31,339 nucleotides of DNA from DAOUBP01 sp034432655 (GTDB lineage: Bacteria > Chloroflexota > Anaerolineae > CG2-30-64-16): positions 1-31,339 of the forward strand of contig DAOUBP010000166.1 in assembly GCA_034432655.1 (NCBI GenBank), given 5' to 3'. Below, piece by piece: positions 8,171 to 15,183 of the stretch. Position numbers and translations under genes: made by a program. The notes under the pieces were generated by a model, which was not told where the DNA came from, made no database searches, and saw nothing but the letters and a program-made list of their open reading frames with translations. Position 1 is the stretch's first letter, and each line of letters starts with the position of its first letter.

Positions 8171-10741
8171 ATGCGCACCAGATACTTGAATTTGCTTCTC
8201 GCCGTCGCACTGCTTTTGTCCACAGCTGGCCTGGCAGCAGCCCAGGAGGTCGGTCCCATTGCGCCCATCGTCCCGCCGCCTTCAGCGGAGACTGGGACAA
8301 TGGTCAACGAGACTGCCACATTGTGGTTTGTCGAGCTTCGCACAGCCCCCACCGCTGATGGCGGTAATCCTCTGGCGGTCCGTCGCGACAAGTTGAATTT
8401 CCGCAATGAAGCGCGGAAGGCAGGCCTTGATTACACGGTTCGCTACTCCTTTGACACCCTTTGGAATGGTCTGTCCATCAGCATTGCAGCCAAAGATGTC
8501 GCCAAGCTCGCCCGCATCCCGGGAGTGAAAGCGATTTATCCTGTTCAGACCATCTCTTTGCCGCCGGCCACGTCCATTTCCGAACCGGACCTGGCCACAG
8601 CCCTGGCGATGACCGGCGCTGATATCGTCCAGAGCGAATTGGGTTACACCGGTGCGGGCATCAAGGTTGCGGTCATGGATACCGGTATAGACTATCACCA
8701 TCCCGACCTGGGCGGCTGCTTCGGCCCCGGTTGCCGGGTGTTCACGGGTTGGGACTTCGTGGGCGACGCCTTCGACGCTAGCGACCCCCTGAAAGACACG
8801 CCCGTGCCCGACCCCGACCCGGATGACTGCAACGGTCACGGTACCCATGTGGCGGGCATCGTGGGTGCCAACGGTACGGTCAAGGGCGTGGCACCGGATG
8901 TGACCTTCGGTGCTTACCGCGTCTTCGGCTGCTCTGGTTCCACCACCAGTGATATCATGATTGTAGCCATGGAGCGCGCCTACATGGATGGCATGCACGT
9001 GCTCAATATGAGCATCGGTGCGGCCTATCAATGGCCCGACTATCCTTCTGCCAAGGCCAGCAACCTGCTGGTGAAGAAGGGTATGGTCGTGGTTGCCTCC
9101 ATCGGCAACAACGGCGCCAACGGCCTCTACAGTGCTGGCGCGCCGGGCGTGGGCGCCGATGTGATCGGTGTGGCGTCCTTCGACAACAGCCACATCAGCG
9201 CCCTCACCTTCAACGTCAACCCCAGCGGTCAGCAGGTGCCTTACCTGCCGATCACGGTCACCCCAGATCCGCCCACCAGCGGCACCTCGGAGCCTTTGGT
9301 GTGGGTCGGCCAGGGTTGCAATGCCGATCCCTATCTGGGCGATCCTAACGGCAAGGTGGCGTTGATCGTGCGCGGAAGTTGCACCTTTAACGAAAAGTAT
9401 CAAAAGGCCTTCAACGCTGGCGCGGTGGGTGTCGTGATTTATAACAACGTTCCCGGGCTCTTCGCCGGCGGCGGTATTGTGAACCAGGGTATCTTCGCCA
9501 TCGGCATCTCCCAGGCCGACGGCCTGCATATCCGCAGCCTGCTGGACGCCGGCAACACGGTCACCCTCACGTGGACCGATGTGCGCGTCAACGCGCCCAA
9601 CCCCACGGGCGGGTTGATCTCCTCCTTCAGCTCCTACGGCCTCTCGCCTGATCTGGACCTGAAACCGGATATCGGTGCGCCAGGTGGGTTGATCCGCTCC
9701 ACCTATCCGCTAGAGCTAGGGGGGTACGCGATTCTGAGCGGCACCTCGATGTCTTCGCCGCATGTGGCGGGTGCTGTCGCGCTGCTGCTGCAGGCCAAGC
9801 CAGGCACACCTGCTAGCCTGGTGCGCACCATCTTGCAGAACAGCGCTGAGCCTAAGGTGTGGTGGGGCAATCCTGGCCTGGGCTTCCTGGACAACGTCCA
9901 TCGCCAGGGCGCCGGTATGCTGCAGATTGACGACGCCATCCTGGCCCCTACCCTGATCACCCCCGGCAAATTGCCGTTGGGCGAGGGCGCGGCCGGCCCC
10001 CAGACGCGGACGCTGACCCTGCGCAACAACAGCGCAGCGCCCATTGCCTACAACCTTTCCTTCGTCAACGCCCTGTCCACTAGCGGTGTTATCACCCCCG
10101 GCTTCTCCACCTCTAACGCCACGGTGTCTTTCAGTGCCTCGAGCGTGACGGTGCCGGCCGGTGGCACGGCAACTGTTGCCGTAACCATCACCCCTGCAAC
10201 CGGTCCCACCAATGGCCAGTACGGCGGCTACATCGTCTTTACGCCCCAGGACGGCGGCCAGACCCTGCGAGTGCCCTTCGCTGGCTTCGTGGGCGATTAC
10301 CAGGGTATTGTGCATATGCCGCCGACCACTTATGGCTTCCCGTGGCTGGCTCGTCTGGTGGGCAGCACCTACTATAAGGAAGAGGACGGTGCAGTATTTA
10401 CGATGCAGGACGGCGATATCCCCTACTTCCTGGTGCACTTCGACCACCAGGTGCGGCGCTTCCGCATTGAGATCTATGAAGCCGGTACAAACAAGTACTG
10501 GCGCCGCGCGCTATCCGAGGATTTCCTCCCGCGCAACAGCACTACAACCAGCTTCTTTGCCTTCCCGTTTGATGGCTTGACCTTCTCCGGTGATCCTCTG
10601 GTGGGCAACACGATCATCCTGCCAAACGGCAGCTACTATGCTGTCCTCCAAGCCCTCAAAGCATTGGGTGACCCCACCAACGAGGCGCATTGGGAAACCT
10701 GGACCTCGCCGGTCTTCGTTATCAATCGGGATGCGGGTTGA
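8171..10741 (+). CDS. Secreted subtilisin-like S8 serine protease with PA insert
   Basis: An 856-residue exported protease. Residues 1-24 are a signal peptide ending LAAAQ. Residues about 45-130 look like an I9-type propeptide. The catalytic triad is Asp170 (VAVMDTGIDYHHPDL), His223 (NGHGTHVAG) and Ser526 (SGTSMSSPHVAG), with oxyanion Asn near residue 313 (SIGNNG). Between His and Ser, residues about 345-475 form a protease-associated (PA) domain (GKVALIVRGSCTFNEKYQKAFNAGAVGVVIYNN), as in Vpr/C5a-peptidase-type subtilases. After the catalytic domain comes an immunoglobulin-like domain (about 600-700) and a further beta-rich region. AGGAGG lies directly upstream of the ATG. It has its own promoter and terminator. 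It probably degrades extracellular protein for nutrition; no substrate or immunity gene adjoins. Confidence 0.93.
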   Translation: MRTRYLNLLLAVALLLSTAGLAAAQEVGPIAPIVPPPSAETGTMVNETATLWFVELRTAPTADGGNPLAVRRDKLNFRNEARKAGLDYTVRYSFDTLWNGLSISIAAKDVAKLARIPGVKAIYPVQTISLPPATSISEPDLATALAMTGADIVQSELGYTGAGIKVAVMDTGIDYHHPDLGGCFGPGCRVFTGWDFVGDAFDASDPLKDTPVPDPDPDDCNGHGTHVAGIVGANGTVKGVAPDVTFGAYRVFGCSGSTTSDIMIVAMERAYMDGMHVLNMSIGAAYQWPDYPSAKASNLLVKKGMVVVASIGNNGANGLYSAGAPGVGADVIGVASFDNSHISALTFNVNPSGQQVPYLPITVTPDPPTSGTSEPLVWVGQGCNADPYLGDPNGKVALIVRGSCTFNEKYQKAFNAGAVGVVIYNNVPGLFAGGGIVNQGIFAIGISQADGLHIRSLLDAGNTVTLTWTDVRVNAPNPTGGLISSFSSYGLSPDLDLKPDIGAPGGLIRSTYPLELGGYAILSGTSMSSPHVAGAVALLLQAKPGTPASLVRTILQNSAEPKVWWGNPGLGFLDNVHRQGAGMLQIDDAILAPTLITPGKLPLGEGAAGPQTRTLTLRNNSAAPIAYNLSFVNALSTSGVITPGFSTSNATVSFSASSVTVPAGGTATVAVTITPATGPTNGQYGGYIVFTPQDGGQTLRVPFAGFVGDYQGIVHMPPTTYGFPWLARLVGSTYYKEEDGAVFTMQDGDIPYFLVHFDHQVRRFRIEIYEAGTNKYWRRALSEDFLPRNSTTTSFFAFPFDGLTFSGDPLVGNTIILPNGSYYAVLQALKALGDPTNEAHWETWTSPVFVINRDAG

Positions 10742-10791
10742 TGTTCTCAAAGGGAGGTCGGCTAGCGTCGTCTTCTAGTTGAGCAGTGAAC

Positions 10792-10827
10792 AAAAGGCCT
10801 CCTGGGCTTACCTCAGGAGGCCTTTTT
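10792..10827 (+). terminator. Intrinsic terminator of the S8 protease gene
   Basis: AAAAGGCCTCCTG (10792-10804) and CAGGAGGCCTTTT (10814-10826) form a perfect 13-bp stem with a 9-nt loop, and the T run extends to 10827. The A run on the left arm means it could also stop transcription from the other strand, though no minus-strand gene reads into it. It lies about 50 bases after the protease stop. Confidence 0.92.
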
Positions 10828-10906
10828 CACTTTGTCATCTTGTGTTCCTGCGCACGCCGGTTTGAGGCTTTTTGGCGGTCCCGAGTGTTGAAGGGGAGTG
10901 TGTATT

Positions 10907-12355
10907 ATGTCTTGCAAAGATATGATTGTGTGGTTCTGGCGGATAATAGCATTTTTGTCGGTATTGGGCGTGACAGCACCTGTGCGCGCTGATATCGGGA
11001 TGGGCGAGAGCATTGTCGGCATCTCGCCCGATAGCAGTCTATGGGAACTGAATCGTGATGCATCGGGGACGCTCTATGTTAGCGATTACCAGCTGCCGGC
11101 GGTGGTTACGGTGAATCCGACAACCGGCAGTTACACCCGTTACCGGTTTGATCCGTATGCTTTGCCTTTCCTAACCCCTAGCGATGCAAAGCCAGATAGC
11201 TCTGGTGTTATCTGGTGGAGCGACTACTATGCGGGCTTCGGCACCATCAATCCCTCGACCAATCAAGTCACCTATTGGAATCTGTCCGGCCTTGCGCTCA
11301 AGCCCGGCGGCTTTGCGTTTGACCTTACGGGGCGTGTTTGGTTTACCCAGCCTGGCCGCACCAAGCTTTTGCGGTTTAATCCGGTTAGTAATGAATTGTG
11401 TCAATTTGAGGTTGGAGGCGGCGGCAACTATCTCATCGCCTATGAAGGGCAGCTATGGATCGGTGATTCGTATGCCAGGCGCGTTCTCCGTTTTGACCCG
11501 GCTACCAATCAGCTTCGCACCTGGGCGTTGCCCGGGGGGAGTGCCTTCCCCGAGGGCCTAGCCTTTGACGGAGATGGTTGGCTCTGGTGGGCAGATCGCG
11601 GAGTGCAGCGTTTGGGTCGCTTGGCGCCGAAAACGAATGAGGCGGTGACCTATGGGCTTATTTCAGGGGCGCAACCTCTTGCGGTGGTGCCTGGGATTGA
11701 GGTCATTTGGTACACAGACCTCAACGGATCTGTAGGTTTTCTGGATCCAGCCCTGGCCAGCGGGAGCCTTTCAACGCTGACCTCCAACACGTCAACGGTT
11801 TCGCCTTCTTGTTCAACTGTGAGCTCAAGCACTCAGAATCTCACTAAGACCACTGGCATGTTCTCTTTTCCGGCAGTGAATTGGGCCAGGGTCTCCGGCA
11901 CGCCTGTGGGAGTCACAGTCTATGCGCCTCCCGGAACATCTCCCGTGCCTTATGGGATGGCGTTCAGTGACGGTCGCACCTGGACGGTAGATCAGAATCG
12001 TCTGACTCTTTCCCGTACCCCACGTGTGCCGCAAGCGCCCACAGTTTTGATTTCACTGAGCGGGGGAAATCTGACCCTGTCTTGGCCAGCTGTTACCCAG
12101 GACGAAGGGGGTGGCGCCGTGACGGTCAGCCACTACCAGGTATGGCGGAGCAATCAGCCTTACTTCCGTCCGTGGGACACGGGTGTTAACCTTGTTGGCA
12201 CGCCATCCGCCACATCTATTTCGGCTGGCGCTGCCCCTACCGCTGGCCAGTCAACCTTCTTCGGCATTCGCAGCGTTGCCAGCTCAGGGTTGCTCTCCCG
12301 AACTTCGGCGCGGGTGGGCGCATTTTCTTATGGTCTGGTGCCAGGCACCCCTTGA
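10907..12355 (+). CDS. Secreted streptogramin-lyase-like beta-propeller with Fn3-like tail
   Basis: About 482 residues. The N-terminus has a signal peptide with a hydrophobic core (IVWFWRIIAFLSVLGVTAP) and a VRA cleavage site. Residues about 30-280 contain blade-like repeats of the Vgb/NHL kind: SLWELNRDASGTLYVSDY, GVIWWSDYYAGFGTINP, GRVWFTQPGRTKLLRFNP, GQLWIGDSYARRVLRFDP and GWLWWADRGVQRLGRLAP. Residues about 380-480 (APTVLISLSGGNLTLSWPAV...YQVWRS) look like a fibronectin type III domain. AGGGGAG lies about eight bases before the ATG at 10907; a GTG nine bases earlier overlaps that site. Virginiamycin B lyases share this fold, but most exported relatives have no known lyase activity, so I make no claim of antibiotic resistance. 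Base composition is less GC-rich than the neighbours. Confidence 0.7.
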   Translation: MSCKDMIVWFWRIIAFLSVLGVTAPVRADIGMGESIVGISPDSSLWELNRDASGTLYVSDYQLPAVVTVNPTTGSYTRYRFDPYALPFLTPSDAKPDSSGVIWWSDYYAGFGTINPSTNQVTYWNLSGLALKPGGFAFDLTGRVWFTQPGRTKLLRFNPVSNELCQFEVGGGGNYLIAYEGQLWIGDSYARRVLRFDPATNQLRTWALPGGSAFPEGLAFDGDGWLWWADRGVQRLGRLAPKTNEAVTYGLISGAQPLAVVPGIEVIWYTDLNGSVGFLDPALASGSLSTLTSNTSTVSPSCSTVSSSTQNLTKTTGMFSFPAVNWARVSGTPVGVTVYAPPGTSPVPYGMAFSDGRTWTVDQNRLTLSRTPRVPQAPTVLISLSGGNLTLSWPAVTQDEGGGAVTVSHYQVWRSNQPYFRPWDTGVNLVGTPSATSISAGAAPTAGQSTFFGIRSVASSGLLSRTSARVGAFSYGLVPGTP

Positions 12356-12396
12356 GCAAGTACAGTCGAATCCGTCCTGTCGAACATAGAAATGCC

Positions 12397-12420
12397 CGGT
12401 GGACCGGATGGTCCAAACCG
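12397..12420. repeat. Small hairpin between convergent genes
   Basis: TGGACC (12400-12405) and GGTCCA (12410-12415) enclose GGAT, and CGG/CCG pairs extend the stem across a 2-base bulge. It sits 42 bases after the propeller stop, in the 135-base gap before the convergent DUF302 gene. It has no adjacent T tract, so it is at best a weak terminator. Confidence 0.3.
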
Positions 12421-12490
12421 CTTCGCATCCGTTTCTCCATCGGGCTCTGCATCGTTTTTTGGTATCATCAACGACCGATGTTCCCCAGGT

Positions 12491-12877
12491 TCAGACGCTT
12501 TCCACCACCCTCTGCAATTTGGCCCGCACCTCGCTGGCAATGGCCGCCAGGCTCTCGTTCTGCACCGCAGCCATGGACGCCACCGGGTCAATGGCCGCCA
12601 CTTCCACGACGCCCGGCGCGTGCTCCTGCACGATCACGTTGCACGGCAGCATGGTGCCGATCTTGTCTTCCGCTAACAGCGCTTGGTGGGCGAAAGGCGG
12701 ATTGCACGCGCCCAGGATGCGATAGGGGCGGAATTCCACATCCAGCTTTTTCTTCATGGTTGCCCTGACGTCAATATCGGTCAGGACGCCGAACCCTTCC
12801 GCCTTCAGCGCTTCTGTCGCCCGTGCAATCGCCTCATCGAATGTCATGTGAACGGTCTTGGTGAAATAGTAACTCAT
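12491..12877 (-). CDS. DUF302 domain-containing protein
   Basis: A 128-residue soluble protein that fits DUF302 across its whole length: YYFTKTVHMTFDEAIARATEALKAEGFGVLTDIDVRATMKKKL near the start, then the family hallmark YRILGACNPPFAHQAL and GTMLPCNVIVQE. The N-terminus has no signal peptide. GGGAGGG lies just upstream of the ATG. The two conserved cysteines (in LGACNP and LPCNV) suggest metal or thiol chemistry, but the family function is not established. It is the third gene of an apparent GNAT-DUF362-DUF302 run, 38 bases after the DUF362 stop. Confidence 0.9.
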   Translation of the reverse strand: MSYYFTKTVHMTFDEAIARATEALKAEGFGVLTDIDVRATMKKKLDVEFRPYRILGACNPPFAHQALLAEDKIGTMLPCNVIVQEHAPGVVEVAAIDPVASMAAVQNESLAAIASEVRAKLQRVVESV

Positions 12878-12915
12878 GTGACTTCCCTCCCTCTTCTCTA
12901 CGTCCTCGCGCTCCC

Positions 12916-14196
12916 CTATCTCCTCGCCGCTGCCCGGCGCCGGCTGGCTGCAAACTCGGGCGCCTCCTTCAACGCCGTGCCCAACACCCCGAAAGACCGC
13001 CAGAAAGCTGAAATGCCGGTCCGCTCGATCTCCAGAACCTCCCGGCCCACATCAGGATAGCCCACGCCCTCCGGGTCGGGCTGTACCGTCTCCCAGTTGC
13101 GGAACAGCCGGCCCCATTCGCTGCCCAAGGCGGCTTTCACCCGCGGCGCGCCGACCAACGGGTACCAGAGGGTATCATGGTAGACTACCGAAGCGATATA
13201 GGACCAGGGCGCCAGCACCGTCTTCAGCGACCATTCGATGGGCTTCTTCAACGGCCCCCAGTAGATCTTGTGTTGCATGCGCGAGGCGAAGGTCATCTTC
13301 TCAAACGGGCCTCGGAAATGCCAGTTCTCCGCTGCTGCGTCGAGGTCGCCCACCACTTCGATCTCTCGTGGGTCGCCGCAGCCCAGCCCCAAATCGTGTG
13401 CCAGGCGGATGTACTTGATCGCCAGGGGATCCATGCCCATCAGCTTGGCCGCCATTGCGTCTATGGCCACCTGATCGGCCGAGGCGAGGATCACATTTTT
13501 GACGTACGGGATCATGCAGCGCGGGCCTGGCCCGTCGCCGGCAAAAGTGCCGTCCATCACCGCGAAGACGCCGCGATGGATCTTCTTCTGGATCATCAGC
13601 AGGTCCACCAGGGTTTCATGGATCACGGGATGGGTCCAGTGCCGCCGTTCGTTCAGCAGGCCGCCGAAGGCGTTTTTCATCGCGCCTGTTGTGGTGGTGA
13701 AAATATGAGTCTTGACCGTCGGCAGGTGGATGATGTTCTCGCCGATGAAGCGCCGCGGGATCATGAACCCGTCCGGATAGACATCGTTGAGCACCAGGAA
13801 CTTCTTTGTTAGATCTCCCACCGCCTCCTGAATGGGGATCCACTCCTCCCCTTCGTAAAGGTGGATGTTGCGCAGGCCGTGGGCTTCGACCACGTTGATC
13901 TGTTTGTTCTCCCGCTCGCCGAGATGGGCATCAATCACTACCGTTCGGTTATGGCAGGCATGGATCAAGGCCGGGTCGTACCCATCGGCCTTCATGGCGC
14001 GGATCACCCCTTCCAGTTGCCAGGGAGTGGTGGAACTGCCGGGAAAGAAGAAATGCCACGAGATATTCACTTTCAGCGCTGTGTCGGCGTCCTTTGCGAT
14101 CACGTCCTGGTAGCCCGCCAGGTTCATCAGGCGGTGATAGTCGGCCAGGACCGTGCGCGGGGACGTCCTCAGGATCGCAACTTTGCTCTTGCTCAC
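12916..14196 (-). CDS. DUF362 domain-containing protein
   Basis: A 426-residue protein. The first about 290 residues match DUF362: VAILRTSPRTVLADY at the start, NISWHFFFPGSSTTPWQLEGVIRAMKADGY, then HLPTVKTHIFTTTTGAMKNAFGGLL and ILASADQVAIDAMAAKLMGMDPLAIKYIRLAHDLGLG. DUF362 proteins are often joined to a 4Fe-4S ferredoxin domain. Here no CxxCxxC cluster follows; the last about 130 residues are a different tail (KTVLAPWSYIASVVYHDTLWYPLVG). The start is a GTG at 14196 with AGGAGA upstream; its first bases overlap the TGA of the GNAT gene, so translation is probably coupled. Its activity is unknown. Confidence 0.85.
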   Translation of the reverse strand: MSKSKVAILRTSPRTVLADYHRLMNLAGYQDVIAKDADTALKVNISWHFFFPGSSTTPWQLEGVIRAMKADGYDPALIHACHNRTVVIDAHLGERENKQINVVEAHGLRNIHLYEGEEWIPIQEAVGDLTKKFLVLNDVYPDGFMIPRRFIGENIIHLPTVKTHIFTTTTGAMKNAFGGLLNERRHWTHPVIHETLVDLLMIQKKIHRGVFAVMDGTFAGDGPGPRCMIPYVKNVILASADQVAIDAMAAKLMGMDPLAIKYIRLAHDLGLGCGDPREIEVVGDLDAAAENWHFRGPFEKMTFASRMQHKIYWGPLKKPIEWSLKTVLAPWSYIASVVYHDTLWYPLVGAPRVKAALGSEWGRLFRNWETVQPDPEGVGYPDVGREVLEIERTGISAFWRSFGVLGTALKEAPEFAASRRRAAARR

Positions 14197-14669
14197 TGTG
14201 TGTTCTCCTCTGCGTCGGTAATCGGAGGGCGTCGGCTCAGGTCATAGCGATACACGTTGGTGTTACGTTGTTCGAATCCGATGCGACGGTAAAGGCGGTT
14301 GGCGGCCTCGCGCGATGGCCGCGAAGTCAGGTCTACCGTTTTGGCGCCCATATTTTCGGCGTGTTTCAGCGCTGCCCGCGTCAGCGCCTCGCCGATGCCT
14401 TGCCCGCGCGCTGTGACGTCCACCACGACGTCCTCGATCCAGGCGCGCAGCCCGGTGGGAATGCGGAAGAGCGCCAGCGTCAGGCTGCCCACGATCTCGC
14501 CCCCCCGGGTGTCGTCGCGGGCGATGAACACCACCGTTGCAGGCGAATCCACCATCTCGGCAACTTCCTCCCATGTGGGCGCCGGGCTGGATGAAGAAAG
14601 TTGCGGCACCAGGCGCGCAAATGCCGCCACCAACTCATCGGTAACCTGGGTTGCTTCTTCGATAATCAT
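14193..14669 (-). CDS. GNAT family N-acetyltransferase
   Basis: A 158-residue single-domain acetyltransferase. The acetyl-CoA binding motif is visible as VVVDVTARGQGIGEALTRAAL, followed by the later GNAT elements KTVDLTSRPSREAANRLYRRIGFEQRNTNVYRYDL. It would move an acetyl group from acetyl-CoA to an amine; the acceptor cannot be predicted. I start at the ATG at 14669 (MIIEEATQV), with GGGAG upstream, rather than a longer open frame from 14714. The 166 bases between this gene and the tRNA terminator hold only a weak TACACT -10-like box (complement of 14705-14710). The gene overlaps the GTG of DUF362 by four bases. Confidence 0.88.
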   Translation of the reverse strand: MIIEEATQVTDELVAAFARLVPQLSSSSPAPTWEEVAEMVDSPATVVFIARDDTRGGEIVGSLTLALFRIPTGLRAWIEDVVVDVTARGQGIGEALTRAALKHAENMGAKTVDLTSRPSREAANRLYRRIGFEQRNTNVYRYDLSRRPPITDAEENTQ

Positions 14670-14835
14670 GCTTGGCTCCCAAAGGAATGACGTATCGGCC
14701 CGTAAGTGTACCACCGGTCGGTGCAGCGGAGAAAAATCAGCCCCCTGTCCAGCGCGCGCGAGGTCCCGGTGAACATGTCGGCGGTATCCGCCTCTCGGCG
14801 TTCTGCTGCGATGTCTATCGCTTTGTGCATGCTCG

Positions 14836-14875
14836 AAAAAAAGAGTCTGTCAGACTCGATAACTCTGACAGACTC
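14836..14875 (-). terminator. Intrinsic terminator of the tRNA operon
   Basis: GAGTCTGTCAGA (14843-14854) and TCTGACAGACTC (14864-14875) form a perfect 12-bp stem with a 9-nt loop. On the minus strand the stem is followed by seven T residues (complement of 14836-14842). It begins five bases beyond the last tRNA gene. Confidence 0.95.
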
Positions 14876-14880
14876 CTCGA

Positions 14881-14953
14881 TGGGCCCCCCGGGATTCGAA
14901 CCCAGGACCAACCGGTTATGAGCCGGCCGCTCTAACCGCTGAGCTAGGGGCCC
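14881..14953 (-). tRNA. tRNA with CAT anticodon, probably tRNA-Ile2
   Basis: A 73-nt cloverleaf on the minus strand: acceptor GGGCCCC/GGGGCCC, D arm AGCTCAGCGGTTAGAGC, anticodon stem CCGG/CCGG with loop CTCATAA, and T loop TTCGAAT. The anticodon CAT fits Met or the minor isoleucine tRNA, which is read as AUA after lysidine modification. The GGGCCCC acceptor and the TTGGTC variable region resemble bacterial ileX more than elongator tRNA-Met, and the anticodon stem lacks the three G-C pairs of initiator tRNA. CCA is not encoded. Confidence 0.9.
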
Positions 14954-14960
14954 ACACCAG

Positions 14961-15033
14961 AGCGGGCGACGGGATTCGGACCCGCGACATCCTGCTTGGA
15001 AGGCAGGCGCTCTACCGCTGAGCTACGCCCGCA
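14961..15033 (-). tRNA. tRNA-Gly (TCC)
   Basis: A 73-nt cloverleaf on the minus strand: acceptor GCGGGCG/CGCCCGC with discriminator T, D arm GCTCAGCGGTAGAGC, anticodon loop CTTCCAA giving anticodon TCC, and T arm GCGGGTCCGAATCCCGT. The discriminator U and the anticodon agree with glycine. CCA is not encoded. It lies seven bases upstream of the CAT tRNA in the same transcript. Confidence 0.97.
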
Positions 15034-15043
15034 AACGATTCTG

Positions 15044-15118
15044 TCGGGGCGCCCAGATTCGAACTGGGGACCTCTTGAACCCAAATCAAGCGCGCTAACC
15101 TGACTGCGCTACGCCCCG
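15044..15118 (-). tRNA. tRNA-Pro (TGG)
   Basis: A 75-nt cloverleaf on the minus strand: acceptor CGGGGCG/CGCCCCG, anticodon stem CTTGA/TCAAG with loop TTTGGGT giving anticodon TGG, and T loop TTCGAAT. The C1-G72 first pair and discriminator A are typical of bacterial proline tRNAs. CCA is not encoded. It is the first tRNA of the operon, about four bases downstream of the predicted transcription start. Confidence 0.97.
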
Positions 15119-15128
15119 ATCGTTTACA

Positions 15129-15157
15129 AGTATAGCAGAAACCGGTTGAAGCGTCAA
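15129..15157 (-). promoter_or_regulatory. Promoter of the tRNA operon
   Basis: On the minus strand: TTGACG (complement of 15152-15157), a 17-base spacer, then TATACT (complement of 15129-15134). The start point should fall near 15122, right before tRNA-Pro. It differs from the sigma-70 consensus at one base in each hexamer. Confidence 0.85.
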
Positions 15158-15170
15158 AGAGACCGGTTTC
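15138..15170. promoter_or_regulatory. Inverted repeat across the tRNA promoter -35 region
   Basis: GAAACCGGT (15138-15146) and ACCGGTTTC (15162-15170) form a perfect 9-bp inverted repeat around the -35 box. Each arm also contains the palindrome ACCGGT, with centres 21 bases apart, or two helical turns. This is the geometry of a two-site operator. No regulator gene is adjacent; the function is inferred. Confidence 0.4.
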
Positions 15171-15183
15171 CCCCTCTGCCGAC

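Noticed and set aside
8282..9529. 415-codon minus-strand frame inside the S8 protease gene
   Set aside because: It lies opposite the catalytic domain with all triad motifs on the plus strand, and shows no domain of its own.
10907..12355. Virginiamycin B lyase as an antibiotic-resistance gene
   Set aside because: Only the propeller fold pattern is seen; the protein is exported and has an extra Fn3-like domain, so resistance is not supported.
14666..14911. 81-codon minus-strand frame between GNAT and the tRNA genes
   Set aside because: It runs through a tRNA gene and its terminator, so it cannot be a normal protein gene.
14881..14953. CAT tRNA as initiator or elongator tRNA-Met
   Set aside because: No initiator-type triple G-C anticodon stem is present, and the acceptor stem resembles tRNA-Ile2. 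Elongator Met is not fully excluded without a tRNA classifier.
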